In this document: positions 54,097 to 63,611 of the stretch, piece after piece
Layout: every line of letters begins with the position of its first letter
Numbering within the stretch: position 1 is the stretch's first letter
From: Hyphomicrobiales bacterium
Lineage (GTDB): Bacteria > Pseudomonadota > Alphaproteobacteria > Rhizobiales > Rhizobiaceae
Direction of reading: 5' to 3'
Assembly (NCBI GenBank): GCA_900472675.1
Contig: UCJA01000015.1
Coordinates: 310,001-374,000, forward strand
Length of the DNA stretch: 64,000 nt
The notes under the pieces: generated by a model
The model's input: the letters and a program-made list of their open reading frames with translations, nothing else
The model's database searches: none
What the model was told of the DNA's origin: nothing
Translations under genes and position numbers: made by a program

Positions 54097-57000
54097 ATGA
54101 CGGAAGGCAAGTGGGATTTTTGGGTCGACAGGGGCGGCACGTTTACCGACATCGTCGGCCGCGCGCCGGACGGAAAGCTTTCGGCGCACAAGGTGCTGTC
54201 GGAGAACCCGGAGGCCTATCGTGATGCGGCTGTCCAGGGGATCCGCGAACTGCTGGGTCTTTCATCCGGGCAGGCTATTCCGGCAGGGCTGATCGGCGCG
54301 GTGAAGATGGGCACCACGGTCGCCACCAATGCGCTCTTGGAACGCAAGGGCGAGCGGACGCTGCTGGTGACGACCCGCGGGTTCCGGGATGCGCTCGAGA
54401 TCGGCTATCAGGCGCGGGCGGACATCTTTGCAAAGAAGATCATCAAGCCGGAACTCCTCTATTCGGCCGTGGTCGAGGTGGACGAGCGGGTCCGGGCCGA
54501 CGGCACCATCGAGGCCGCGCCTGTAGCAGACACCGTTCGCGCCGACCTGCAGGCGCAGTTCGATGCGGGCTTGCGCGCCATCGCCATTGTCTTCATGCAC
54601 GCCTATCGTTACCCGGCTCATGAGCAGCTGGTCGCGGAGATCGCGCGCGAGATCGGCTTTACCCAGATCTCGGTCAGCCATGAGGTCTCGCCGCTGATCA
54701 AGCTCGTTGGTCGCGGCGACACGACCGTTGTGGATGCCTATCTGTCGCCGATCCTGCGCCGCTATGTGGAACAGGTGGGCGAGGAGCTCGGCTCTGAGCG
54801 GGAAGACGGACCGCAGCTGATGTTCATGCAGTCTTCCGGTGGGCTTACCGCTGCCCGGCTGTTTCAGGGCAAGGATGCTATTCTCTCCGGACCCGCCGGC
54901 GGCGTGGTCGGTGCGGTCGAAACATCGCGGCTGGCCGGGTTCGACCGCATGGTCGGTTTCGACATGGGCGGCACATCCACGGACGTTTCGCACTACGACG
55001 GCGAACTGGAGCGCTCGTTTGAGACCGAAGTCGCCGGCGTGCGGATGCGCGCACCGATGATGTCGATCCATACGGTGGCTGCCGGCGGCGGCTCCATCCT
55101 GCACTTCGAGAACGGCCGCTTCCGCGTCGGGCCTGATTCGGCCGGTGCCAATCCCGGACCGAAAGCCTATCGCCGGGGCGGCCCGCTCACCGTCACGGAC
55201 GCCAACGTCATGCTTGGCAAGCTTTCGCCCGAACTGTTTCCAAAGATCTTCGGCCCCAACCGCGACCAGCCGCTCGATGCGGCAGCCGTGCGCGTGGCCT
55301 TCGAGGAGATGGCGAAGACCGTCGGCGACGGCCGCTCGCCCGAAGACGTGGCCGACGGCTTTCTCGCCATTGCGGTCGAAAACATGGCGAACGCCGTGAA
55401 GAAGATCAGCGTCCAGCGCGGCTACGACGTGACCAACTATGTGCTGACCTGCTTCGGCGGCGCCGGCGGCCAGCACGCTTGCCTCACTGCCGATGCGCTG
55501 GGGATCTCCACGGTGCTGATCCATCCCTTCTCGGGCATATTGTCAGCCTATGGCATGGGGCTGGCCGACATCCGCGCCACGCGCCAGCGGACCGTGTCGC
55601 AGCCGCTCGCGGAGGCGCTCGCATTGCTTGCCCCCGTGCGCGACGAGCTGTCGGAGGCGGTGCTTGCGGAAATCTCGTCCCAGGGCGTGTCGGCCGGCGA
55701 TACCGAGGTGCTGCACCGGGCTCACCTCCGCTATCAGGGTACCGATACGACTTTGTCCGTTACCGTCAGCGATGATGCCACCATGACCGCTGCCTTCGAG
55801 GCAGCGCATCGCAAGCAGTTCGGCTTCATCTTCGAAAACCGAGAGATCATCTTCGAAGCCTATGAAGTGGAAGCGATCGGCGGCGGCGCCGATTCGTCCG
55901 AACCGGAGCATGAGGTGGATGCGGCGCCACCCACATCTGCAGAAGACACCCGGTTCTTCTCCGGCGGTGAATGGCGGGACGCGCCGGTCTATCGGCGCGC
56001 CGACATCCGTCCCGGCGCAATGGCACACGGCCCCTGCCTGATCGTCGAGCCGCACCAGACCATCGTCGTCGAGGCCGGCTGGGCCTTCGAGATCACCAAA
56101 CTCGATCACGTGGTCCTCAAGCGGGTGGCGGCACTTTCCCGCGCCCGGCCGATCGGCACGCAGGCAGATCCGGTTCTGCTGGAGGTCTTCAACAACCTCT
56201 TCATGTCGATTGCCGAGCAGATGGGCGTGACGCTGCAGAACACAGCATCCTCGGTCAACATCAAGGAGCGGCTGGACTTTTCCTGCGCGGTCTTCGACGC
56301 CTCGGGCGCGCTGGTCGCCAATGCGCCGCATATGCCGGTGCATCTGGGCTCCATGGACCGATCGGTGGAAACCGTGATCGCCGCGAACCGCGGCCGGATC
56401 CGGCCGGGCGACGTGTTTGCGCTCAATGCGCCCTATAACGGCGGCACGCATCTGCCCGATATCACCGTCGTGACGCCGGTGTTTGACGAGGCGGGTGCCG
56501 AGATCCTGTTCTACGTCGCCTCGCGCGGGCACCATGCGGACGTGGGCGGCACCGCGCCCGGCTCCATGACGCCGCTCGCCACCACGGTGGACGAGGAAGG
56601 CGTGCTGTTCGACAACGTGCTCCTGGTCGACCGCGGCCGGTTCGACGAGGACGGGATTGCCCGGCTTCTCTCCGACCACCCCTACCCGGCTCGGAACGTG
56701 CCGCAGAACATCGCCGACCTGCGTGCCCAGATTGCCGCCAACGAAAAGGGCGTGCATGAAATGCGCAAGATGATCGCGCAGTTCGGGCTCGACGTGGTGC
56801 AGGCCTATATGGCGCATGTGCAGGACAACGCCGAAGAAAGCGTGCGCCGGCTGCTGGAGACGCTGGAGGATTCGGCCTTCTCCTATGCGACGGACCAGGG
56901 CAGCGTGATCAAGGTGAAGATCACCGTCGACAAGGCCAAGCGGGAAGCGACCGTCGATTTCACCGGGACGAGCCCGCAGCAGCGCAACAACTTCAACGCG

Positions 57001-57708
57001 CCGGAGCCGGTGACCCGGGCCGCCGTGCTTTATGTGTTCCGCGTGATGGTGGAGAGCGCCATCCCGATGAATGCCGGGTGCCTTCGGCCGATCCACATCA
57101 TCGTGCCCGAGGGTTCGATGCTAAAGCCGCAATATCCGGCCGCCGTGGTGGCCGGCAATGTGGAGACCTCGCAGCACGTGACCAACGCGTTGTTCGGGGC
57201 GCTAGGGGCGATGGCGGCAAGCCAGGGAACGATGAACAACCTCACCTTCGGCAATGCGACCTACCAGTATTACGAGACGCTGTGCTCCGGCTCGCCGGCC
57301 GGCGTGTTCAACGACGGCACCGGCTTTGCCGGCACGGACGCGGTGCATGTGCACATGACCAACTCGCGCCTCACCGACCCGGAGATCCTGGAGACGCGCT
57401 ATCCGGTGCTGCTGGAGGATTTCCACATCCGCGCAGGTTCCGGCGGCAAGGGTCGGTTCAGCGCGGGAAGCGGTACGCAGCGCACCATCCGCTTCCTGGA
57501 GGAGATGGACTGCGCGATCCTTTCCTCGCACCGGACGATCCAGCCGCATGGCATGGCGGGCGGCACGCCCGGTGCGCTGGGATCGACTTCCGTGCGGCGG
57601 CGCGACGGGCGCATCGAGGTGCTTAATGGCTGCGACCAGACGGTGATCGGCGCCGGCGAGGCCGTGACCGTGGTGACGCCGACTGCCGGTGGCCACGGGA
57701 AGGCGTGA
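54097..57708 (+). CDS. 5-oxoprolinase (HyuA-HyuB fusion, hydantoinase/oxoprolinase family)
   Basis: The 1203-residue protein combines a HyuA-type ATPase half (about 1-680, with [52 protein letters not shown] and [14 protein letters not shown]) and a HyuB half (about 690-1190, with [39 protein letters not shown] and [16 protein letters not shown]). This single-chain architecture and length match ATP-dependent 5-oxoprolinase, which opens pyroglutamate to glutamate. N-methylhydantoinase and acetone carboxylase relatives are usually split or have other neighbours. It is divergent from the TRAP-marR-glsA operon. Transport by dctQMP and a link to glutaminase fit a pyroglutamate/glutamine pathway. 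Substrate remains inferred. Confidence 0.93.
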   Translation: MTEGKWDFWVDRGGTFTDIVGRAPDGKLSAHKVLSENPEAYRDAAVQGIRELLGLSSGQAIPAGLIGAVKMGTTVATNALLERKGERTLLVTTRGFRDALEIGYQARADIFAKKIIKPELLYSAVVEVDERVRADGTIEAAPVADTVRADLQAQFDAGLRAIAIVFMHAYRYPAHEQLVAEIAREIGFTQISVSHEVSPLIKLVGRGDTTVVDAYLSPILRRYVEQVGEELGSEREDGPQLMFMQSSGGLTAARLFQGKDAILSGPAGGVVGAVETSRLAGFDRMVGFDMGGTSTDVSHYDGELERSFETEVAGVRMRAPMMSIHTVAAGGGSILHFENGRFRVGPDSAGANPGPKAYRRGGPLTVTDANVMLGKLSPELFPKIFGPNRDQPLDAAAVRVAFEEMAKTVGDGRSPEDVADGFLAIAVENMANAVKKISVQRGYDVTNYVLTCFGGAGGQHACLTADALGISTVLIHPFSGILSAYGMGLADIRATRQRTVSQPLAEALALLAPVRDELSEAVLAEISSQGVSAGDTEVLHRAHLRYQGTDTTLSVTVSDDATMTAAFEAAHRKQFGFIFENREIIFEAYEVEAIGGGADSSEPEHEVDAAPPTSAEDTRFFSGGEWRDAPVYRRADIRPGAMAHGPCLIVEPHQTIVVEAGWAFEITKLDHVVLKRVAALSRARPIGTQADPVLLEVFNNLFMSIAEQMGVTLQNTASSVNIKERLDFSCAVFDASGALVANAPHMPVHLGSMDRSVETVIAANRGRIRPGDVFALNAPYNGGTHLPDITVVTPVFDEAGAEILFYVASRGHHADVGGTAPGSMTPLATTVDEEGVLFDNVLLVDRGRFDEDGIARLLSDHPYPARNVPQNIADLRAQIAANEKGVHEMRKMIAQFGLDVVQAYMAHVQDNAEESVRRLLETLEDSAFSYATDQGSVIKVKITVDKAKREATVDFTGTSPQQRNNFNAPEPVTRAAVLYVFRVMVESAIPMNAGCLRPIHIIVPEGSMLKPQYPAAVVAGNVETSQHVTNALFGALGAMAASQGTMNNLTFGNATYQYYETLCSGSPAGVFNDGTGFAGTDAVHVHMTNSRLTDPEILETRYPVLLEDFHIRAGSGGKGRFSAGSGTQRTIRFLEEMDCAILSSHRTIQPHGMAGGTPGALGSTSVRRRDGRIEVLNGCDQTVIGAGEAVTVVTPTAGGHGKA

Positions 57709-57810
57709 CGGCGCAAATACTGCAGAGAATTGCGTTTGGCGTTCTTGTGGCGACTCGGGGCCGGGACTAACCTCCCGGCTCCCGCCATCAGCAGCGCCAC
57801 GGTGCCCCGC

Positions 57811-58710
57811 ATGCCAAGCGAAAGAAGTCAGTATCGCCTGGGCGTGCTCTATGTCTCGGCGTCGGCGCTGGCCTGGTCGCTGTCTGGCCTGTTCATGCGG
57901 TCCATCTCGGCCGACCTACCGACGATCATCTTCCTGCGCGGGTTGGTTTCGGGCACGACGACCTTCCTGTTCTTCTTCTATCTGGAACGCGGCAACGGCT
58001 GGCTGGTGCTCCGCTCGATCCGCGGTCCCACGCTGATGGCGACGGTTCTCTCCTCCGCCTCGATGATCTCGGGCCTGGGGTCGATCTATTACACCTCGGT
58101 TGCCGATGCGATGGTGATCTATGCGACCGTCCCCTTCGTCACGGCCGGCCTTGCCTTCGTGCTGATCCGCGAGAAGGCCAGCCGCTCCACCCTGGTTGCA
58201 AGCCTCGTCGCCTTTGCCGGCGTCGCCGTGATGCTGACGGACGTGCACGGCGGCGGCTCGATGCTCGGCAAGGGCCTTGCTGTGATCATGACCTTGACGG
58301 TAGCGGGGCTTGCCGTTGTGATGCGGCAGTACCGCAGCGTGCCGATGCTGCCGGCCATGGGGCTGTCTGCCTATCTCTGCTCCTTCTCTATGGTCTGGTT
58401 TGCCACTCCGACTGCCGCGACGGGGCAGGACATCCTGCTGATCATCGCCTTCGGCATCGTCCAGAACGCATTCGGGCTTATTCTCTACACCTTCGGAACC
58501 CGGCTGATCCCCGCTGCGGATGCCAGCCTGCTAACGGCGCTCGAAGTGCCGCTGACGCCGCTCTGGGTCTGGGTGTTCATGGCGGAAGTGCCTCCCCAGG
58601 CCACGCTGATCGGCGGGCCCATCGTGCTTGCGGCCCTGTTTGGCCATATCTGGTTCGAGGTGCGGCGCAACCGGGAGCCCATCATTGCGGTCGTCGGCGG
58701 CGCCGGCTGA
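57811..58710 (+). CDS. EamA-type DMT family transporter
   Basis: The 299-residue protein has ten predicted membrane helices in two EamA halves. The first starts LGVLYVSASALAWSLSGLFM and includes the repeat-typical SADLPTIIFLRGLVSG. The second includes IPAADASLLTALEVPLTPLWVWV (core LTALEVPLTPLWVW). Such proteins export amino acids or metabolites. The frame is open for 27 codons upstream, but MPSERSQYRL at 57811 is the natural start. It follows the oxoprolinase gene by 102 bases and could share its transcript. Confidence 0.88.
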   Translation: MPSERSQYRLGVLYVSASALAWSLSGLFMRSISADLPTIIFLRGLVSGTTTFLFFFYLERGNGWLVLRSIRGPTLMATVLSSASMISGLGSIYYTSVADAMVIYATVPFVTAGLAFVLIREKASRSTLVASLVAFAGVAVMLTDVHGGGSMLGKGLAVIMTLTVAGLAVVMRQYRSVPMLPAMGLSAYLCSFSMVWFATPTAATGQDILLIIAFGIVQNAFGLILYTFGTRLIPAADASLLTALEVPLTPLWVWVFMAEVPPQATLIGGPIVLAALFGHIWFEVRRNREPIIAVVGGAG

Positions 58711-58755
58711 CTTCCCACGCCGCACGTGCTAAGGCCGCCGCAACGGAGACGGCAT

Positions 58756-59967
58756 TTGACACAGACATCGATCGCAATCATGGGCGGCGGACCGGCGGGA
58801 CTGATGGCGGCGGAGTTTCTGTCTGCCGCCGGACATGCGGTTGATGTCTACGACCAGATGCCGACGGTCGGCCGCAAGTTCCTGCTGGCAGGCAAATCCG
58901 GCCTCAACATCACCCATTCGGAGCCGTTCGCACAGTTTGCGCAGCGGTTCGGGGTATCCTCCGGTCGGCTTCAGTCGGCGATCGAGGCGTTCGGACCTGA
59001 CGATGTCAGGGCCTGGGCGGACGGGCTCGGAACGGAAACCTTCGTCGGCAGCTCCGGCCGAGTGTTTCCGACGGCCATGAAGGCATCGCCGCTGCTGCGG
59101 GCCTGGCTGAAGCGGCTGGAAGCGCAGGGCGTGCAGATCCACACCCGGCATCGCTGGCTCGGCTTTGGCCCGGACGGCCATCGCCTGCAAACGCCCGATG
59201 GCGAGATTTCAATTGCGCCCGATGCCGCCCTTTTGGCGTTTGGCGGCGCCAGCTGGCCGCGGCTCGGATCGGACGGGCGCTGGACGGAGGGCCTGTCCGA
59301 CACGGGCGTTGCCATTTCGCCTTTCAAGCCCGGCAATTGCGGCTTCGATGTTGCCTGGAGCGAGACATTCCGCGAGCGGTTTGCCGGGGAACCGGTGAAA
59401 TCCGTTGCGGTCACCTCTGCCGCCGGGCATTCGCAAGGGGAGTTCGTGGTGTCGCAGCACGGGGTCGAGGGGAGCCTCGTCTACGCCCATTCCGCCGTGC
59501 TGCGTGACGCGCTGATCACGCAAGGACAGGCAGACCTCGTGCTCGACCTTGCGCCCGGCCGCAATGCTACCCGGCTGGCCCGCGATTTCTCCCGCCAGGA
59601 TGCCAAGGCAAGCTTTGCCAACCGGTTGCGCAAGGGCGCCGGTCTCGAGGGCGTGAAGGCAGCGCTTCTGCGCGAAGTGCAGCCGGACGCGAACCGGCTG
59701 GAACCGGAGGACCTTGCCTCACTCATCAAGGCGCTGCCGATCCCGCTTTTGCGCCCCCGGCCGATCGAGGAAGCAATTTCGTCGGCGGGCGGCGTGGAAT
59801 GGGGCAGCGTCACCGAGGACTACATGCTCAAGTCCGTGCCGGGGCTCTTCGTGGCCGGGGAAATGGTCGACTGGGAGGCGCCGACGGGCGGCTATCTGCT
59901 CACCGCCTGCATGGCGACCGGTCTGGCTGCGGCAAAGGGTATCGATCGGTGGCTGACAGGCAATTGA
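58756..59967 (+). CDS. YhiN/HI0933-family flavoprotein (TIGR03862-like)
   Basis: The 403-residue protein is a FAD-binding oxidoreductase of the YhiN group. The N-terminal dinucleotide motif is IMGGGPAGLMAAEFLSAAG, followed by the family-specific block GRKFLLAGKSGLNITHSEP. The C-terminal FAD contact lies in FVAGEMVDWEAPTGGYLL. The function of the group is not settled. No ATG suits the start. TTG at 58756 (MTQTSIAIMGGG) has GGAG upstream and places the flavin motif at the N terminus as usual. GTG at 58726 would add ten residues. It follows the DMT gene by 45 bases. Confidence 0.88.
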   Translation: MTQTSIAIMGGGPAGLMAAEFLSAAGHAVDVYDQMPTVGRKFLLAGKSGLNITHSEPFAQFAQRFGVSSGRLQSAIEAFGPDDVRAWADGLGTETFVGSSGRVFPTAMKASPLLRAWLKRLEAQGVQIHTRHRWLGFGPDGHRLQTPDGEISIAPDAALLAFGGASWPRLGSDGRWTEGLSDTGVAISPFKPGNCGFDVAWSETFRERFAGEPVKSVAVTSAAGHSQGEFVVSQHGVEGSLVYAHSAVLRDALITQGQADLVLDLAPGRNATRLARDFSRQDAKASFANRLRKGAGLEGVKAALLREVQPDANRLEPEDLASLIKALPIPLLRPRPIEEAISSAGGVEWGSVTEDYMLKSVPGLFVAGEMVDWEAPTGGYLLTACMATGLAAAKGIDRWLTGN

Positions 59968-60065
59968 TCCCTGGAGCCAAGACAGGAATTGCGATCTGCT
60001 GCACGGATGCGGCATTCTAGGCCGAACAACTGAGACAGCCTCCTCCAGGGACAGGCGCGAACACG

Positions 60066-60788
60066 ATGCAGAGACGACGCAAGATCATTCACACCAGGCG
60101 GACCGTCACCGGACTGGCTCTCGTGGCTGCCATTTCCTTCGTGGCCGGCATGACGGACGCGGTGGGGCTGATCCGCTTCGGTGACTTCGTCTCCTTCATG
60201 ACCGGCAATACCACCCGTGCGGCGCTCGATTTCGCGGGCGGCAACTACAGCCATGCCCTCATTCTTTTCTTGGCACTCTGGGTGTTCATCATCGGCAATG
60301 CGCTTGGCATCGTGATTGCCCATACGGTTTCCGCCCGCCGCGCCTTCGTGGTGCTCGCCAGCGTTTCTCTGCTTTTGGGGATTGCGGCCGCCCTGCCCGC
60401 CGATCTGCCGCGGGTCGCCTTCTTCCTCGTGGTGCTGGCCATGGGTGCGATCAACGCCACGGTGGAGCATATCGAGGGGCTGCCGATCGGTCTCACCTAT
60501 GTCACCGGGGCGCTGTCGCGGTTTGGCCGGGGTATCGGAAGATGGCTGGTGGGCGACCGCAATCCGACCGGCTGGCTGATCCAGTGCGTGCCGTGGACCG
60601 GCATGGCCGGCGGTGCGCTCAGCGGCGCTTTCCTGACCCGATACGCGCCCGACTTCGCGCTCTGGGTCGTCTCGCTCGTGGCACTGACGGTGGCTCTCGT
60701 CACGGCCTTCCTGCCCCGCCCCCTGCAGCTGCATTTCCAGCAACCGATCAAGCCGGCCGGGCGCGCCCTGCCCCGCGGCCGTCCTTAG
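60066..60788 (+). CDS. DUF1275 (YoaK-like) membrane protein
   Basis: The 240-residue protein has about six membrane helices and the DUF1275 signature ISFVAGMTDAVGLIRFGDFV with SFMTGNTTRAAL, followed by ATVEHIEGLPIGLTYVTGAL, a segment conserved in the family. No function is established. It follows the flavoprotein by 98 bases on the same strand. The final residues are basic and polar. Confidence 0.9.
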   Translation: MQRRRKIIHTRRTVTGLALVAAISFVAGMTDAVGLIRFGDFVSFMTGNTTRAALDFAGGNYSHALILFLALWVFIIGNALGIVIAHTVSARRAFVVLASVSLLLGIAAALPADLPRVAFFLVVLAMGAINATVEHIEGLPIGLTYVTGALSRFGRGIGRWLVGDRNPTGWLIQCVPWTGMAGGALSGAFLTRYAPDFALWVVSLVALTVALVTAFLPRPLQLHFQQPIKPAGRALPRGRP

Positions 60789-60821
60789 AGCGCTTCAGGG
60801 CTAAATCCAACAAGGTATTTG

Positions 60822-61616
60822 ATGTTTCTTCTGTCCAAGCTCGTCTGGCTGATTGCCCAGCCTCTCTCGCTCGCCTTCCTGGCGGCCGCACTTGCCGCCA
60901 TCTTCAGTTTCGTCGGATTTCGAAAGCTCGGTGGCCTATCGGCACTTGTTGCAAGCCTGCTGCTTTTCACTACGCTCTACACGACGGCCGGCCCCGTCGC
61001 TCTGCAGTCGCTGGAAAACCGCTACGCGAAGCCCACCAGTGATCCGGCATCCGTCTCCTGCATGATCGTGCTTGGCGGCGCCTTCGACAACGAGGTGACC
61101 AGCCGGCGGGGCGGGATGGAGTTCAACCAGGCGGCGGACCGTTTCATCGAATCCTTGCGGCTCGCAATCCGGTTTCCGCAGTCACGCATACTGGTCTCGG
61201 GCGGCGACGGTTCCTTCAGCGGGGTCTACGAGGGTGAGGCGCAGGCTTCGGAGCGGTTTTTCACGGCCTTCGGCGTTTCGGCGGACCGGCTCGTCAAGGA
61301 AAACACCTCCCGAACGACCTTCGAGAATACGGAGAACACGGCAGAGATGCTGAAAAGCCAGGGGCTCGAGCAATGCCTGCTGATCACCTCGGCCTTCCAC
61401 ATGCCGCGTTCGATGGCGCTGTTTGCCAAGGCCGGCATTCCCGTGACGCCCTGGCCGGTCGATTACCGCACCGGCGGCACGGTCCGGCTCGGGTTCGATT
61501 TTACCCAGCCGAGCCTCAACGCCCAGATTACCGCCACGGCGGCCCGGGAGTGGATGGCGATCATCGGCTACCGGATGGCCGGCCGCATCGACGGGATTAC
61601 CGGTCTCGGGGAGTAA
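60822..61616 (+). CDS. YdcF/DUF218 family membrane-anchored protein
   Basis: The 264-residue protein has two N-terminal membrane helices (about 1-60), then the DUF218 domain with CMIVLGGAFDNEVTSRRGG, SRILVSGGDGSF, ENTSRTTFENTENTAEML and LLITSAFHMPRSMALF, where the HMPR segment is characteristic. The family includes ElyC and SanA, linked to envelope integrity and polyprenyl-phosphate metabolism. The domain probably faces the periplasm. ATG 60822 with AAGG upstream was chosen over the adjoining TTG. It is convergent with the hypothetical at 61618, with a single base between stops. Confidence 0.9.
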   Translation: MFLLSKLVWLIAQPLSLAFLAAALAAIFSFVGFRKLGGLSALVASLLLFTTLYTTAGPVALQSLENRYAKPTSDPASVSCMIVLGGAFDNEVTSRRGGMEFNQAADRFIESLRLAIRFPQSRILVSGGDGSFSGVYEGEAQASERFFTAFGVSADRLVKENTSRTTFENTENTAEMLKSQGLEQCLLITSAFHMPRSMALFAKAGIPVTPWPVDYRTGGTVRLGFDFTQPSLNAQITATAAREWMAIIGYRMAGRIDGITGLGE

Positions 61617-61617
61617 C

Positions 61618-62115
61618 CTATTTCTTCGAGATCGTCAGGAAGCGCCCGCCACGGACGCGGACCGTCATTTCGCAGGGCGCGGCGTTCGTCCGGTCGCAGA
61701 AGCGCGGGTGCATCTTCAGCACGAAGACCATGTTGCCGAATCGTTGAACGAAATCATAGTCGTAGATCTGGGCGGTGGCGATCATGATGTAGCCGCCTTC
61801 CTTGACCTGCACGTAGAAATTATGGGCGCAGCCGTCCGCGTTGCAGGAAGGGCCGCGCATCCCGTCGCAGGTCAGTTCGCTGTTGTCGGTCACCACATCG
61901 GTGAGGCCGTCATTGTTGATGTCGATCCGCTTGATGAAGCCCGGGCCGAAGTCGGCGGTCTTGCAGCTCTGCTGGAAATGGGTCTTCTCATAGACCTCCG
62001 GATCGTCCACAAGTTGCTGCTGCGCCAGGGATACGGCCGGCACGAGCACCAGCGCGACCACATGCAGAAGCACGATCAGAAGCGTCTTCAAGTCTTTCAC
62101 CCTCGCCAAATTCAT
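61618..62115 (-). CDS. Secreted protein of unknown function
   Basis: The 165-residue preprotein has a signal peptide (about 8-31, VALVLVPAVSLAQQ). The mature part has five to six cysteines (in QQSCKTAD, LTCDG, SCNADGCAHN and RFCDRTNAAPCEM), which suggests a disulfide-stabilised periplasmic protein. The stretch DINNDGLTD resembles a calcium-binding EF-hand or VCBS-type loop. No family was recognised. The ATG at 62115 (MNLARVKDLK) starts just before the signal sequence. It is divergent from the TRIC-type gene and nearly abuts the convergent YdcF gene. Confidence 0.8.
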   Translation of the reverse strand: MNLARVKDLKTLLIVLLHVVALVLVPAVSLAQQQLVDDPEVYEKTHFQQSCKTADFGPGFIKRIDINNDGLTDVVTDNSELTCDGMRGPSCNADGCAHNFYVQVKEGGYIMIATAQIYDYDFVQRFGNMVFVLKMHPRFCDRTNAAPCEMTVRVRGGRFLTISKK

Positions 62116-62202
62116 CTGTTCATGGCACGGCCGCGTGGATGACGGGCGCTGCTCTTGGCCGCTAACATACGGTTGCGCACTTGCGCGACGCTGGAGGATA
62201 GC

Positions 62203-62865
62203 ATGTTTCTGTTGATGGCCCTGGATTATGCCGGCGTCGGCCTGTTTGCCGCAACCGGTGCGCTCACCGCATCGCGCAAGCAGCTCGACCTGATCGGCTT
62301 CCTGTTCTTTGCGGCCGTTACCGGGCTTGGCGGCGGCACGTTGCGCGACATCGTGCTGGGACGAGTGCCGGTGTTTTGGGTGATCGATCCGACCTATATC
62401 CTGATCTGCGTGGCGACCGGTGCCTTTGTCTACCTGACCGCCCACCGGGTGGAATGGCGCTACCGGCTGCTGATCTGGCTCGATGCGGTCGGGCTTGCAG
62501 CCTATAGCGTGCTGGGTGCTGCCAAGGGGCTGGCGGCCACCGGATCGCCGACCATCGCCATCGTCACCGGCGCGCTCACCGCCGCCTTCGGCGGCATCCT
62601 GCGCGACCTTCTGGCCAACGAACCGTCGGTTCTGCTGCGGCCGGAAATCTATATCACCGCGGCTCTGGCGGGTGCCGGCGGGTTCACCGCAGCCCATGCC
62701 ATCGGCCTGCCGCTCTACGCAAGTTCGGGCCTTGGCGTGGTGATTGCCTTCGGGCTGCGTGGCGGGGCGCTCTATTACGGCTGGAGCATGCCGCGCTACA
62801 AGCCGCGGGCCGGGCGTCCCCAGGAGGAGGCCATCAGGGCGAAGAAACCGAAGCGGAAGCGCTAG
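62203..62865 (+). CDS. TRIC-type cation channel family protein (UPF0126/YicG)
   Basis: The 220-residue protein has seven predicted membrane helices built from two homologous halves. Each has the glycine-rich signature, ATGALTASRKQLDLIGFLFF with GLGGGTLRDIVLGRVPVFW in the first and AAFGGILRDLLANEPSVLLR in the second. The family corresponds to prokaryotic trimeric intracellular cation channels, which conduct potassium and sodium. A GGAGG site precedes the ATG at 62203. The upstream part of the frame is polar. It converges with irr. Confidence 0.92.
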   Translation: MFLLMALDYAGVGLFAATGALTASRKQLDLIGFLFFAAVTGLGGGTLRDIVLGRVPVFWVIDPTYILICVATGAFVYLTAHRVEWRYRLLIWLDAVGLAAYSVLGAAKGLAATGSPTIAIVTGALTAAFGGILRDLLANEPSVLLRPEIYITAALAGAGGFTAAHAIGLPLYASSGLGVVIAFGLRGGALYYGWSMPRYKPRAGRPQEEAIRAKKPKRKR

Positions 62866-62888
62866 GCGCAGCGCCCTGTCGAGAAGGC

Positions 62889-63305
62889 CTACTTCTTCTT
62901 TTCACGCAGCCGGATGATGACGTCGACATGGGCGATTTCCATGCCTTCCGGCGCCTCGGGAAGATTGCCGATCGCGATGTTGTTGATCGGGATGTCCAAG
63001 ACCTCGTTGCGTCCTTCGACGAAGAAGTGGTGATGGTCGGAGACATTCGTATCGAAATATGTGCGCGCGCTTTCCACGGCGAGGACCCGGATCATGCCGG
63101 CCTCGGTGAACTGGTGCAGCGTATTGTAGACCGTGGCCAGCGAAACCGGCACGCCGGCGACGATCGCCTCCTCGTGCAGTTCCTCGACCGTCAGGTGGCG
63201 ATCGCCCTTGGCAAACAATAGATCGCCCAGCGCAACGCGCTGACGGGTAGGGCGAAGGCCGCAATCACGCAGTCTCGTCTCGATGTCCGCAATGGCCTGG
63301 GCCAT
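62889..63305 (-). CDS. irr: Iron response regulator Irr (Fur family)
   Basis: Irr represses or activates genes of heme synthesis and iron uptake in response to heme status. The 138-residue protein has the Fur-family winged helix (RPTRQRVALGDLLFAKGDRH and LATVYNTLHQFTEAGMI) and the His91-His93 cluster in SDHHHFFVEG, the heme/metal site of rhizobial Irr. It lacks the N-terminal heme regulatory motif of Bradyrhizobium Irr, as is usual in Rhizobium. Divergence from fabA is the typical rhizobial arrangement. The start was set at ATG 63305 with GGGAG upstream. A GTG at 63323 would add six residues. Identity with Irr rather than PerR or Zur rests on the HHH motif and synteny. Confidence 0.93.
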   Translation of the reverse strand: MAQAIADIETRLRDCGLRPTRQRVALGDLLFAKGDRHLTVEELHEEAIVAGVPVSLATVYNTLHQFTEAGMIRVLAVESARTYFDTNVSDHHHFFVEGRNEVLDIPINNIAIGNLPEAPEGMEIAHVDVIIRLREKKK

Positions 63306-63353
63306 ATGTCGTTCAGCTCCCACCGCTGGCGTAAAACACTATCTTGACTGTGG

Positions 63354-63382
63354 GATATAACTTTTGCGGGGCCCAGTTTCAA
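63354..63382 (-). promoter_or_regulatory. irr: Predicted irr promoter
   Basis: On the minus strand, TTGAAA (63382-63377) and TATATC (63359-63354) are separated by 17 bases. Transcription would start near 63347, giving a leader of about 42 bases. No clear Irr or RirA box was seen overlapping it. Confidence 0.6.
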
Positions 63383-63611
63383 TAGTTTCCCCGGCCGCAG
63401 CCGCCGATGGCCCGCGATTTGGCGATATTTCCGCCGCCTGCCTCTGGTTTGCGCCTTCAGCTTCCTATATGCGGACGTCGTAAACGCTGTTCCTGCCGCC
63501 CATCTCCAACCCCGAAATGGGTGCGGGACCAACTAGTGCTTCAATATCTGGCGATCTTGCTCTAGAGCTTGGAAAAACCAGCCGTAAGCTTCAAGGGGGA
63601 AACGGGAATAT
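63383..63611. other. fabA upstream region
   Basis: No coding sequence is credible in this stretch. It should contain the fabA promoter. A TATATG at 63466-63471 could be a -10 element, but no matching -35 was found. GGGGGA at 63595-63600 is near the fabA start. Confidence 0.4.

Noticed and set aside
55543-57096. 517-codon minus-strand open frame
   Set aside because: Antisense to the HyuB half of the oxoprolinase gene.
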